Assembly: GCA_963521065.1 (NCBI GenBank)
Contig: CAUQTI010000004.1
Location: forward strand, 124,001-188,000
Length of the DNA stretch: 64,000 bases
From: IOR16 sp963521065
GTDB lineage: Bacteria; Bacillota; Clostridia; Peptostreptococcales; Anaerovoracaceae
Direction: 5' to 3'
Shown here: one piece after another, positions 18,207 to 27,454 of the stretch
Numbering within the stretch: the stretch's first letter is position 1
Layout: each line of letters begins with the position of its first letter
Position numbers and translations under genes: made by a program
The notes under the pieces: model-generated
Told to the model about the DNA's origin: nothing
The model's database searches: none
Seen by the model: the letters and a program-made list of their open reading frames with translations, nothing else

Positions 18207-20240
18207 TTAGTTCAAATGAAACCGTCCGGAAAGCTGTTTCAGCATACCTGCCTGACCGGATAATTCTTCACTTGCAGCGGAGCTTTCCTCTGCCGTCGCC
18301 GAATTGGTATGTACAACTGCACTGATTTGTTCCACGCCTTGCAAGGTCGCTGACAAGGCTTCTGCCTGCTCACCTGAAGCATTGGAAATCTCATGAATCC
18401 GTTCGACGGTTTGCGTAACGCCTTCCAGTACCTCACTTAAAACCTGACTCGTTTCGTTCGCAATCGTAGTCCCGTTTTCCACTGCACGAATGGAATCCTC
18501 AATCAAAACGGTCGTATTTTTCGCTGCCTCCGCCGACTTGCTCGCAAGATTTCTCACTTCATCCGCAACCACGGCAAATCCTTTCCCTGCCGCTCCGGCT
18601 CTCGCCGCTTCAACGGCCGCATTCAAAGCCAGAATGTTGGTCTGAAACGCAATGTCATCAATTGTCTTAATAATCTTTCCGATTTCTGAGGATTTCACAT
18701 TAATCTCGTCAATCGCTGCCATCATGTGATTCATCTGCACATTGCTCTTGTCTGCGGCATCTCCCACAGTCTGCACTTGGGTCGCTGCATGCATCGCATT
18801 TTGTGCATTCTTATTTACATTTTCAGAAATCTCCTGAATCGTTGCGGATAATTCTTCAATTGAGCTGGCCTGCTCCGTCGTTCCTTGTGCCAGCATCTGA
18901 GCCCCGCTCGCCACCTGCTCTGAGCTAATCGCAACCTGTGATGAAATTTCAACCATTTCTCCAATGGTATGTTTAAACATTTCGGAAGCATTCATCATCG
19001 CGTCCTTAATCCGCTCAAATTCTCCATCGTAAGCCTGCTCTAAATGTAAGGTCAAATTCCCATTTCCAAATTCATGAAGCGCATCTGAAATTTCTGCGAT
19101 GTAATCCACATAGCTATGCAGCCGCTGTGTCAGCTCACGCATAGAGTCTGCAAGCCGCCCCACCTCATCGTTCGAACGAATATCGATGGTCGCATCCAAA
19201 TTACCCTTTGCCATTTCATCCGTCACCGCAGTCAACTTTTTCAGCGGTGCTGCGATGCTCTTTGCAATCAGTATCATCACCCCCAAAAGAATAATGACTG
19301 TCACCACATAAAATAACGTCAGTGTTCTCGTTGTTGCCTTGACTGAGCTCAGAAATTCTTTTTCCGGAATCGATAAAAGAACCTTCCAGCCGGCAGCTTC
19401 AATGCTTCCGCTTACACCATAAGATGCCACTCCGTTATCTTTAAATTGAACCGCATTCCCGCTCGGTGCTTCTATATCATCGAGCATTTCCTGACTCAAT
19501 CCAATTTCATCAATGGATTTTAACACTTCATCTTTATCGCTGCTTGCAAGTATCTTCCCGCTGGAAGAACATAGCAGTGTTTCTGATGTCTTATAGACAG
19601 TTTCATGCTTCTCAATCATTTCGCTAATTTTATTAATATATACATCAATACCTGCAATCCCGATGATTTTACTTTCTGATTTATCATAAATCGGAACTGA
19701 CACCGTGATAACCTGATCGCCCGTTCGAGCATCTACATACGGTTCTGTAATAATATAACCTTGATCGATATCTGCTTGGTCCTTAAACCAGTAACTCTTT
19801 TGCGTCAAATCAAAGCTGTCATCAGAAGTCCAATCGCCTCCGTTAAATATAATCTGCGCATCTAAATCTGCAACAAATGGTGAGAAATTGTTTTCAGCAT
19901 TTGCTTCCTCTGTACGCCGCAGCACTTCATGGGCACCTTCCCAATAAGCGGAATTTCTCAACTCTTTCTTATCTTGCAGTGATTCCATTATTTTTTGAAG
20001 ATTGTCATCACGTGCTAATTGCTTTGTTACATTGATATAAAGTGTAAAATAATTATTTAACTCTGCCAACAGCTTTTCTTCTGATATTTGGGCAATATTA
20101 CTTTCATTCTTTATCACGTTTTTCGATGTAAGGTTTTCTACAAGAATACCTAAAAGAATCATGGCAATAATTACAATTCCGCCGATCACAAACACTATTT
20201 TATTCTGAATGCTTTCTATTTTGTATGTACCCTTTCTCAT
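18207..20240 (-). CDS. Methyl-accepting chemotaxis protein, mcp2 of the tandem cluster
   Basis: 677-aa chemoreceptor with helix 1 near 15-35, dCache sensor at about 40-290 (QKSYWF, TEPYVDARTGDQVITV), helix 2 near 310-330, HAMP and signalling hairpin. The sensor groups with mcp5 by eye (shared DDNLQKI, TQK-YWF and LLCSS segments). From HAMP to the penultimate residue its DNA is identical to that of mcp3 (see repeat at 18212-19271). Both share the unusual residues AISSEQ and VVHTNSA where the other three have ASSSEQ/ASGSEQ and VVQTNSA. Own promoter at 20282-20310 and terminator. Confidence 0.93.
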   Translation of the reverse strand: MRKGTYKIESIQNKIVFVIGGIVIIAMILLGILVENLTSKNVIKNESNIAQISEEKLLAELNNYFTLYINVTKQLARDDNLQKIMESLQDKKELRNSAYWEGAHEVLRRTEEANAENNFSPFVADLDAQIIFNGGDWTSDDSFDLTQKSYWFKDQADIDQGYIITEPYVDARTGDQVITVSVPIYDKSESKIIGIAGIDVYINKISEMIEKHETVYKTSETLLCSSSGKILASSDKDEVLKSIDEIGLSQEMLDDIEAPSGNAVQFKDNGVASYGVSGSIEAAGWKVLLSIPEKEFLSSVKATTRTLTLFYVVTVIILLGVMILIAKSIAAPLKKLTAVTDEMAKGNLDATIDIRSNDEVGRLADSMRELTQRLHSYVDYIAEISDALHEFGNGNLTLHLEQAYDGEFERIKDAMMNASEMFKHTIGEMVEISSQVAISSEQVASGAQMLAQGTTEQASSIEELSATIQEISENVNKNAQNAMHAATQVQTVGDAADKSNVQMNHMMAAIDEINVKSSEIGKIIKTIDDIAFQTNILALNAAVEAARAGAAGKGFAVVADEVRNLASKSAEAAKNTTVLIEDSIRAVENGTTIANETSQVLSEVLEGVTQTVERIHEISNASGEQAEALSATLQGVEQISAVVHTNSATAEESSAASEELSGQAGMLKQLSGRFHLN
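18212..19271 (-). repeat. 1,060-bp direct repeat, copy in mcp2
   Basis: Line-by-line comparison finds no mismatch between 18212-19271 and 20590-21649 (offset 2,378). The repeat covers HAMP and the whole signalling domain. It ends sharply on both sides, inside codons of helix 2 upstream and one base before the last codons downstream. Confidence 0.97.
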
Positions 20241-20281
20241 GCGTTGCTTCCTCCCATATTAATTTTGTTGAATTTTGCTAT

Positions 20282-20310
20282 ATTATATTCTATATTATTT
20301 AACAATTCAA
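20282..20310 (-). promoter_or_regulatory. mcp2 promoter
   Basis: Minus strand TTGAAT (20310-20305), 17-bp spacer, TATAAT (20287-20282). Ribosome site GGGAGG follows near the start codon. The 20241-20584 gap otherwise holds only the mcp3 terminator and A/T-rich DNA with no ORF. Confidence 0.62.
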
Positions 20311-20530
20311 ATATTTTTTTAATTTATTACGTTATTTTTTTCACTTCAAACAATTGAATTTTTATCCATCATTTTACATAAAAATAAATTTCATCCTATT
20401 TATTTCTGGTTCAACCTCTGTCATATATTTGATATCCTTCTTGTCCGCCAGACGTCGTGTAGTCTCCCTCATTAAATAACCTATATTTCTCTAATGAGTC
20501 CAATTCTACTGCTCAACCCTATTTCTGCAC

Positions 20531-20563
20531 AAAAAAACAGACAGTCTATTTAAACTGTCTGTT
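20531..20563 (-). terminator. Terminator after mcp3
   Basis: Perfect 10-bp stem AACAGACAGT / ACTGTCTGTT (20536-20545, 20554-20563), followed on the minus strand by seven T residues. It begins 21 bp past the mcp3 stop. Confidence 0.88.
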
Positions 20564-20584
20564 AAAATAAATTCTCTACTAGAT

Positions 20585-22630
20585 TTAGCTCAAATGAAAC
20601 CGTCCGGAAAGCTGTTTCAGCATACCTGCCTGACCGGATAATTCTTCACTTGCAGCGGAGCTTTCCTCTGCCGTCGCCGAATTGGTATGTACAACTGCAC
20701 TGATTTGTTCCACGCCTTGCAAGGTCGCTGACAAGGCTTCTGCCTGCTCACCTGAAGCATTGGAAATCTCATGAATCCGTTCGACGGTTTGCGTAACGCC
20801 TTCCAGTACCTCACTTAAAACCTGACTCGTTTCGTTCGCAATCGTAGTCCCGTTTTCCACTGCACGAATGGAATCCTCAATCAAAACGGTCGTATTTTTC
20901 GCTGCCTCCGCCGACTTGCTCGCAAGATTTCTCACTTCATCCGCAACCACGGCAAATCCTTTCCCTGCCGCTCCGGCTCTCGCCGCTTCAACGGCCGCAT
21001 TCAAAGCCAGAATGTTGGTCTGAAACGCAATGTCATCAATTGTCTTAATAATCTTTCCGATTTCTGAGGATTTCACATTAATCTCGTCAATCGCTGCCAT
21101 CATGTGATTCATCTGCACATTGCTCTTGTCTGCGGCATCTCCCACAGTCTGCACTTGGGTCGCTGCATGCATCGCATTTTGTGCATTCTTATTTACATTT
21201 TCAGAAATCTCCTGAATCGTTGCGGATAATTCTTCAATTGAGCTGGCCTGCTCCGTCGTTCCTTGTGCCAGCATCTGAGCCCCGCTCGCCACCTGCTCTG
21301 AGCTAATCGCAACCTGTGATGAAATTTCAACCATTTCTCCAATGGTATGTTTAAACATTTCGGAAGCATTCATCATCGCGTCCTTAATCCGCTCAAATTC
21401 TCCATCGTAAGCCTGCTCTAAATGTAAGGTCAAATTCCCATTTCCAAATTCATGAAGCGCATCTGAAATTTCTGCGATGTAATCCACATAGCTATGCAGC
21501 CGCTGTGTCAGCTCACGCATAGAGTCTGCAAGCCGCCCCACCTCATCGTTCGAACGAATATCGATGGTCGCATCCAAATTACCCTTTGCCATTTCATCCG
21601 TCACCGCAGTCAACTTTTTCAGCGGTGCTGCGATGCTCTTTGCAATCAGAATCATCACGCCGACAAGGAGTACTATCGCAATTCCAAAGGATAATGCTAC
21701 GGTTCTCTTTGCAGTCCGAACTGCACTGAGAAATTCTTTTTCCGGTACGGATAAAAGCACCTTCCATCCGACGGCTTCAATGGTACTGCTCACACCGTAG
21801 GACGGGACTCCGCTGTCGTCAAACCGAATCACGCTTCCCGTCGGTGCCGCAAGTTCATTAAGCATCTTCTGGTCCAACCCGATTTCTTGCATTCCTTTTA
21901 AAATTTCTTCTTCATCCTGACTTGATAAAATTTGCCCCGTCTTTGAAAACAAAACCGTTTGTGCAGTTTTATAAGTCGTTTTGTGCCCGGAAATCATTTC
22001 ATCAATTTTATTTGTATGTACGTCAATGGCAACTACACCTGTGATTTTACTTCCAGCGTTGTCATAGACAGGAGCGGAAACGGTAATTACCTGATCTCCT
22101 GTATCCAAATCTACATACGGTTCACTAATAAGGTACCCTTTTTGAATATCAGCCTGCTCCTTAAACCAATAATCTCTTGTCGCCAAATCAAAGGTGTCCA
22201 TCCAGTCTACCCCATTAAATCCGACTTTTGCATCAAGGTCTACTATAAAGGGATCAAAGTTATTTTCCGCATTTGCAGTGCCAGTTCTTGTAAGCATATC
22301 GTAAGCACCTTTCCAATAAGGTGAAGTCTTCAATTCTTCGACTGACTTAACATTCTGCAATAAATTCCGCACAGTTTCATCATGTGCCATCTGTTTTGTA
22401 ACCGTAATGTACAAAGTAAAGTAATCATTTAGCTCAGCAACTAACTTCTCTTGAGATATCTGTGCAATATCTGTTTCATTCTTGACCACCGTTTTTGACG
22501 TTAGGTTGACCACAACAATCCCTGCAAGAACCATCGCAATAATAACGATGCCCCCAATGATTGTAACAATCTTTGTTTCAATACTGTTCATTGGTTGTAT
22601 ACCTCTTTTAAAGTGCATACGCTTCTTCAT
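20585..22630 (-). CDS. Methyl-accepting chemotaxis protein, mcp3 of the tandem cluster (chimeric)
   Basis: 681-aa chemoreceptor: helix 1 at about 19-40, dCache sensor to about 295 (TRDYWF, SEPYVDLDTGDQVITV), helix 2, HAMP, signalling hairpin. It is a mosaic. The N-terminal half closely follows mcp4 (shared opening MKKRMHFK and SIETKIVT, QISQEKLVAELN, HKTTYKTAQT), while HAMP and signalling domain are base-for-base those of mcp2. The sensor is slightly shorter in the loop near residue 148 (MDTFDL against YEDFDL). Own promoter (22671-22699) and terminator (20531-20563). Confidence 0.93.
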   Translation of the reverse strand: MKKRMHFKRGIQPMNSIETKIVTIIGGIVIIAMVLAGIVVVNLTSKTVVKNETDIAQISQEKLVAELNDYFTLYITVTKQMAHDETVRNLLQNVKSVEELKTSPYWKGAYDMLTRTGTANAENNFDPFIVDLDAKVGFNGVDWMDTFDLATRDYWFKEQADIQKGYLISEPYVDLDTGDQVITVSAPVYDNAGSKITGVVAIDVHTNKIDEMISGHKTTYKTAQTVLFSKTGQILSSQDEEEILKGMQEIGLDQKMLNELAAPTGSVIRFDDSGVPSYGVSSTIEAVGWKVLLSVPEKEFLSAVRTAKRTVALSFGIAIVLLVGVMILIAKSIAAPLKKLTAVTDEMAKGNLDATIDIRSNDEVGRLADSMRELTQRLHSYVDYIAEISDALHEFGNGNLTLHLEQAYDGEFERIKDAMMNASEMFKHTIGEMVEISSQVAISSEQVASGAQMLAQGTTEQASSIEELSATIQEISENVNKNAQNAMHAATQVQTVGDAADKSNVQMNHMMAAIDEINVKSSEIGKIIKTIDDIAFQTNILALNAAVEAARAGAAGKGFAVVADEVRNLASKSAEAAKNTTVLIEDSIRAVENGTTIANETSQVLSEVLEGVTQTVERIHEISNASGEQAEALSATLQGVEQISAVVHTNSATAEESSAASEELSGQAGMLKQLSGRFHLS
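20590..21649 (-). repeat. 1,060-bp direct repeat, copy in mcp3
   Basis: Second copy of the repeat described at 18212-19271, with no mismatch seen. Flanking identity drops at once: at 21650 the helix-2 coding sequence diverges, and at 20589 a single base change precedes six more matching bases. Confidence 0.97.
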
Positions 22631-22670
22631 TTTGTTTCCCCCATTATTTATTTCTATTATTCCGCTTGTT

Positions 22671-22699
22671 ATTATATCGTTTTTTCACGAAAATTGCAA
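22671..22699 (-). promoter_or_regulatory. mcp3 promoter
   Basis: Minus strand TTGCAA (22699-22694), 17-bp spacer, TATAAT (22676-22671). Does not share the spacer block of the mcp1 and mcp4 promoters. Confidence 0.6.
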
Positions 22700-22740
22700 A
22701 TAATATAACAACGAATCGTATATCGTTTGTATACGAAGAT

Positions 22741-22775
22741 AAAAATGAGCCGCCTTTGAGAGGCAGCCCATTTTT
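22741..22775 (-). terminator. Terminator after mcp4
   Basis: Stem of about 15 bp with two mismatches (22741-22755 and 22761-22775), with A/T ends that work in either direction. It lies 110 bp past the mcp4 stop and just upstream of the mcp3 promoter. Confidence 0.7.
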
Positions 22776-22885
22776 GTCTAAAAATAATTCACCTGAGAAA
22801 AAAAATCAAGAAATTACTTTTAAATTTTTAATTTTACGGATCTATCAGCTTGCTTTTTTATTTTATCATTTACTTTTGCGGAAGC

Positions 22886-24940
22886 TTAACTTAGATTGAA
22901 GCGTCCGGAAAGCTGCTTCAGCATGCCTGCCTGACCGGATAATTCCTCGCTTGCAGCGGAGCTTTCCTCTGCTGTGGCTGAATTGGTCTGCACGACTGCA
23001 CTGATTTGCTCTACGCCCTGCAAGGTCGCTGACAATGCTTCTGCCTGCTCGCCTGAAGCATTGGAAATTTCGTGAATCCGTTCGACGGTTTGCGTAACTC
23101 CCTCCAGTACCTCACTTAAAACCTGACTCGTTTCATTTGCAATGCTTGTCCCGTTTTCCACTGCACGAATGGAATCCTCAATCAAAACGGTCGTGTTTTT
23201 CGCTGCTTCTGCTGATTTACTTGCCAAATTTCTCACTTCATCCGCAACCACGGCAAATCCTTTTCCGGCAGCTCCGGCTCTCGCCGCTTCAACAGCCGCA
23301 TTCAAAGCCAGAATATTCGTCTGAAATGCGATGTCATCAATCGTCTTAATAATCTTTCCGATTTCCGAGGATTTCACATTAATCTCGTCAATCGCTGCCA
23401 TCATGTGATTCATCTGCACGTTGCTCTTGTCTGCCGCGCTTCCTACGGTCTGTACTTGGGTCGCTGCATGCATCGCATTTTGTGCATTCTTATTTACATT
23501 TTCAGAAATCTCCTGAATCGTTGCGGACAGTTCCTCAATTGAGCTGGCCTGTTCCGTCGTTCCCTGTGCTAACATTTGCGCTCCGCTCGCCACCTGCTCG
23601 GAGCTGCTGGCTACCTGTGATGAAATCTCAACCATTTCGCCGATGGTATGCTTAAAGACTTCGGAAGCATTCATCATCGCATCCTTAATCCGTTCAAATT
23701 CTCCATCATACGCTTGTTCCAAATGCAAGGTTAAATTTCCTTCTCCAAATTCATGAAGCGCATCTGAAATTTCTGCGATGTAATCCACATAACTATGCAG
23801 CCGCTGTGTCAGCTCGCGCATAGAATCTGCAAGCCTCCCCACCTCATCATTCGAGCGAATATCGATGGTCGCATCCAAATTTCCCTTTGCCATTTCATCC
23901 GTCACAGCAGTCAATTTTTTCAATGGTGCTGTAATGCTCTTCGCAATCAAAATCATAACTCCAAAAAGAAGCAATATTGCAATGCCAAAGGATAAAACTA
24001 CAGTTCGTTTTGCAGCCCGAACTGCACTGAGAAATTCTTTTTCCGGAATCGACAAAAGAACCTTCCATCCGGCGGCTTCAATGGTGCTGCTCACACCGTA
24101 GGAAGGGATTCCACTGTCCTCAAACTGCATTACGCTTCCCGTTGGTGCCGCAAGTTCATTAAGCATTTTCTGGTCCAGTCCGATTTCATCCATGCCCTTT
24201 AAAATTTCTTCTTCATCCTGACTTGACAAAACCTTTCCCGTCTTTGAAAACATAGCCGTTTGCGCTGTTTTATAAGTCGTTTTATGCCCGGAAATCATCT
24301 CATCCATTTTATTTGTATGTACGTCAATGGCGACTACGCCTGTAATTCTACTTCCGGAGGTATCGTAGACTGGGGCAGAAACAGTAATTACCTGATCTCC
24401 CGTATCCAAATCCACATACGGCTCGGTAATCCGGTATCCCCTCTCGATATCCTTTTCATCACTCAGCCAATAGTCCCTTTGTGTTAAATCAAAATCCTCA
24501 TAGGAAACCCAATCCACTGCATCAAATACAAGCCCTGCATCTAAGGATGCAATATATGGTGCAAAATTGTTTTTCTCTTCATTGGCATCTTCCGTCCTTC
24601 GGATCATATTGAAAGAGCCTTTCCAATAAGGAGAGCTCCTCAATTCATCGACTGATTTTACAGTCTCTAACAAATTGATTACACTTTCATCGTGCGCCAT
24701 CTGCTGTGTAACCGCAATGTACAAAGTAAAATAGTTATTTAGTTCGGCAACTAGCTTTTCCTGCGATATTTGTGCAATCTCTGTTTCATTCTTAACCACT
24801 GTTTTTGACGTGAGGTTAACTACGACAATCCCCGCTAGAACCATCGCAATAATAACAATTCCACCAATTACCGTAACAATCTTTGTTTCAATACTGTTCA
24901 TACGTTGAATACTGCTTTTAAAATGCATACGCTTCTTCAT
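22886..24940 (-). CDS. Methyl-accepting chemotaxis protein, mcp4 of the tandem cluster
   Basis: 684-aa chemoreceptor with helix 1 at about 19-40, dCache sensor (TQRDYWL, TEPYVDLDTGDQVITV), helix 2 at about 312-332, tandem HAMP units and signalling hairpin with tip IAFQTNILALNAAVEAARAG. The sensor is a close sister of mcp3. The signalling half differs from the mcp2/mcp3 repeat at scattered positions and has the standard ASSSEQ and VVQTNSA. It is the longest of the five, with a few extra residues in the sensor near 120. Own promoter at 24981-25009. Confidence 0.93.
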   Translation of the reverse strand: MKKRMHFKSSIQRMNSIETKIVTVIGGIVIIAMVLAGIVVVNLTSKTVVKNETEIAQISQEKLVAELNNYFTLYIAVTQQMAHDESVINLLETVKSVDELRSSPYWKGSFNMIRRTEDANEEKNNFAPYIASLDAGLVFDAVDWVSYEDFDLTQRDYWLSDEKDIERGYRITEPYVDLDTGDQVITVSAPVYDTSGSRITGVVAIDVHTNKMDEMISGHKTTYKTAQTAMFSKTGKVLSSQDEEEILKGMDEIGLDQKMLNELAAPTGSVMQFEDSGIPSYGVSSTIEAAGWKVLLSIPEKEFLSAVRAAKRTVVLSFGIAILLLFGVMILIAKSITAPLKKLTAVTDEMAKGNLDATIDIRSNDEVGRLADSMRELTQRLHSYVDYIAEISDALHEFGEGNLTLHLEQAYDGEFERIKDAMMNASEVFKHTIGEMVEISSQVASSSEQVASGAQMLAQGTTEQASSIEELSATIQEISENVNKNAQNAMHAATQVQTVGSAADKSNVQMNHMMAAIDEINVKSSEIGKIIKTIDDIAFQTNILALNAAVEAARAGAAGKGFAVVADEVRNLASKSAEAAKNTTVLIEDSIRAVENGTSIANETSQVLSEVLEGVTQTVERIHEISNASGEQAEALSATLQGVEQISAVVQTNSATAEESSAASEELSGQAGMLKQLSGRFNLS

Positions 24941-24980
24941 TTTATTTCCCCCATTATTTGATTTTAGTACTTAATTCTTT

Positions 24981-25009
24981 ATTATAGCTCTTATTGGTAA
25001 AACTTTCAA
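24981..25009 (-). promoter_or_regulatory. mcp4 promoter
   Basis: Minus strand TTGAAA (25009-25004), 17-bp spacer with TACCAATAA, TATAAT (24986-24981). Sister of the mcp1 promoter. Confidence 0.65.
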
Positions 25010-25045
25010 ACAATTTATACAACAACCTCTTGGTGCAAAAATAAT

Positions 25046-25080
25046 AAAAAGCGCAAAATTCCCCAAATTATGCGCTTTTT
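25046..25080 (-). terminator. Terminator after mcp5
   Basis: 15-bp stem with one mismatch (25046-25060 and 25066-25080), GC core GCGCA/TGCGC, flanked by A and T runs. It begins 16 bp past the mcp5 stop. Confidence 0.85.
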
Positions 25081-25095
25081 AACGATTTTAAAAAT

Positions 25096-27129
25096 TTAAT
25101 TTAAATTAAATTTTCCAGAGAGTTGCTTAAGCATACCTGCCTGGCCAGATAATTCCTCACTCGCAGCGGAGCTTTCTTCTGCGGTCGCCGAATTGGTCTG
25201 CACGACTGCACTGATCTGCTCCACACCCTGCAAGGTTGCTGACAAAGCTTCTGCCTGTTCACCTGAGGCATTGGAAATTTCATGAATTCGCTCGACGGTC
25301 TGCGTAACGCCTTCCAAGACCTCACTTAAAACCTGACTCGTTTCATTTGCAATGCTTGTCCCGTTTTCCACTGCACGTATGGAATCTTCAATTAAATTCG
25401 TTGTGTTTTTTGCGGCCTCTGCTGATTTGCTTGCCAGGTTTCTTACTTCATCCGCAACCACGGCAAATCCTTTTCCGGCAGCTCCCGCTCTCGCCGCTTC
25501 AACAGCTGCATTCAAAGCTAGAATATTCGTCTGAAATGCGATGTCATCAATCGTCTTAATAATCTTCCCGATTTCCGAGGATTTCACATTGATCTCGTCA
25601 ATCGCTGCCATCATGTGATTCATCTGCTCATTACTCTTATCCGCGGCCGCTCCCACAGTCTGTACTTGGGTTGCTGCGTGCATCGCATTCTGTGCATTCT
25701 TATTTACATTCTCTGAAATCTCCTGAATTGTTGCGGACAATTCTTCAATTGAGCTGGCCTGTTCCGTCGTCCCTTGTGCCAGCATCTGAGCTCCGCTAGC
25801 CACCTGCTCTGAGCTGCTGGCTACCTGTGATGAAATCTCAACCATTTCTCCGATGGTATGTTTAAATACTTCGGAAGCGTTCATCATTGCTTCCTTAATA
25901 TGCTCAAATTCTCCATCATAAGCTTGCTCTAAGTGTAAGGTCAAATTTCCGTTTCCAAATTCATACAGAGCAGCAGAAATTTCCGCGATGTAATCTACAT
26001 AGCTGTGTAATCTCTGTGTCAGCTCACGCATAGACTCTGCAAGGCGGCCCACTTCATCGCTCGAATCAATGTCAATTGTTGCATCTAAGTTCCCCTTTGC
26101 CATTTCATCCGTTATCCCAGTCAGCTTTTTTAGGGGTGCTGTAATGCTTCTGGCAATGAAAAGCATCACTGCTAATAAGATCATTGCGACTACGATATAG
26201 AAAATTGTCAATGTGCGTGTGGTTGTCTTTACTGAATTTAAGAATTCTTTTTCAGGAATAAATAAGAGCACCTTCCACCCCGAAGCTTCAATGGTTCTGC
26301 TCACTCCATAAGAAGCAATGCCGTTATCTTCAAACTTGACCGTGCTCCCGCTCGGCTGTGCGATATCATCCAGCATTTCTTTGCTCAAACCAATCTCTTC
26401 CACTGGCTTTAGCACGTCTTCCGGCTCCGTGCTGGCAAGAACTTTTCCTTGTGAGGAACAAAGAAGTGCCGAAGCAGTCTTATAAACGGTAGTATGCTCT
26501 GTCACCATTTTATCAATTTTATTTATATGTACGTCAATCCCAACAATTCCGGTAATACGACTTCCGGTTTCATTGTAAATAGGAGAAGCAACTGTGAAAA
26601 TTTGGTCCCCTGTATAAGAATCTAAGTAAGGCTCTGTAATAATGTAGCCTCGTTTAATATCGGCTTCTTCTTTAAACCAATACTCTTTCTGCGTCAGATC
26701 AAAATCATCGTCTGAAATCCAGTCTCCGCCGTCAAATCCGACTTGTGCATCCAATACAGCAACAAATGGTGCAAAGTCATTTTCTACGTTTATTTCCGTT
26801 GTACGTCTCAGCATTTCATGTGAACCCTGCCAATAAGGTGACGTCTTCAAGTCTTTTTTATCTTTTACAGATTCTAATATTTTTTGAAGATTATCATCCT
26901 GCGCCATCTGTTTCGTCGCAGTTATATACTGCGTAAAATAATCCTGCAATTCTGCCACAAATTTTTGCTCTGATACCTCGGCAATATTACTCTCATTTTT
27001 TATTACTGTCTTCGAGGTAAGATTCACCACAAGAAAGCCTAAAAAAATCATAGAAATAATAACAATACCACCGATGCCAATAAGAATTTTGTTCTGTATA
27101 CTTTTCATCTTATGTACACCCATTTTCAT
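25096..27129 (-). CDS. Methyl-accepting chemotaxis protein, mcp5 of the tandem cluster
   Basis: 677-aa chemoreceptor, first in transcription order. Helix 1 at about 15-36, dCache sensor to about 290 (QKEYWF, TEPYLDSYTGDQIFTV), helix 2 near 308-330, HAMP units, signalling hairpin with the standard tip. The sensor groups with mcp2. At the position corresponding to the Arg of mcp1, mcp3 and mcp4 it has Lys, as does mcp2, so the five receptors may split into two ligand classes. Several TATAAT-like boxes lie upstream (27150-27190), too many to choose one promoter. Confidence 0.93.
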   Translation of the reverse strand: MKMGVHKMKSIQNKILIGIGGIVIISMIFLGFLVVNLTSKTVIKNESNIAEVSEQKFVAELQDYFTQYITATKQMAQDDNLQKILESVKDKKDLKTSPYWQGSHEMLRRTTEINVENDFAPFVAVLDAQVGFDGGDWISDDDFDLTQKEYWFKEEADIKRGYIITEPYLDSYTGDQIFTVASPIYNETGSRITGIVGIDVHINKIDKMVTEHTTVYKTASALLCSSQGKVLASTEPEDVLKPVEEIGLSKEMLDDIAQPSGSTVKFEDNGIASYGVSRTIEASGWKVLLFIPEKEFLNSVKTTTRTLTIFYIVVAMILLAVMLFIARSITAPLKKLTGITDEMAKGNLDATIDIDSSDEVGRLAESMRELTQRLHSYVDYIAEISAALYEFGNGNLTLHLEQAYDGEFEHIKEAMMNASEVFKHTIGEMVEISSQVASSSEQVASGAQMLAQGTTEQASSIEELSATIQEISENVNKNAQNAMHAATQVQTVGAAADKSNEQMNHMMAAIDEINVKSSEIGKIIKTIDDIAFQTNILALNAAVEAARAGAAGKGFAVVADEVRNLASKSAEAAKNTTNLIEDSIRAVENGTSIANETSQVLSEVLEGVTQTVERIHEISNASGEQAEALSATLQGVEQISAVVQTNSATAEESSAASEELSGQAGMLKQLSGKFNLN

Positions 27130-27454
27130 CTACTGCTGCCCCCATTTCAATTTTATTATATTGTGTATTATATATTATATTATACATTTCCAATTTATAC
27201 AAATAAATTTACAATTTATTCAGTTAATTTTTTATAATTTTATAATTTTGAGTTTATCAGACAGATTCTGCATTGCAAAAAACGCCTCATATCCCTATAT
27301 ATTGCAATTTTCTATCGTTTTTAAAATTATCAAACAAAACGAAACATCAGTTAATCCAAATCATTCCAATACGGTAATCGTCCTCTAAATAGGAAACGGA
27401 GGCCTTGGATACATGAAAAATCTCCATGCGCAAAGCCTCCGTTTCGCAATCCAT
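27130..27454. other. A/T-rich intergenic stretch with one long inverted repeat
   Basis: No gene seen. The mcp5 promoter must lie in 27130-27230. The inverted repeat GAAACGGAGGC / GCCTCCGTTTC (27393-27403, 27435-27445) has further inner pairing (TTG/CAA and CATG/CATG). It lies just past the small ORF ending at 27455 but lacks a good T-run on either strand, so a terminator role is uncertain. Confidence 0.5.

Noticed and set aside
16113..25559. Long plus-strand open frames opposite the chemoreceptor genes
   Set aside because: They recur at the same place in each paralogue, have no ribosome sites and composition of antisense shadows.
16019..27129. Tandem chemoreceptors as a mobile or phase-variable cassette
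   Set aside because: No inverted repeats, recombinase gene or promoterless silent copy was found; each gene is intact with its own terminator, and the four with a readable promoter each have their own.
27421..27447. Word resembling the c-di-GMP-I riboswitch (CGCAAAGCCTCCG)
   Set aside because: It is the right arm of a long hairpin; the other conserved parts of the aptamer are absent and no gene follows in that direction.
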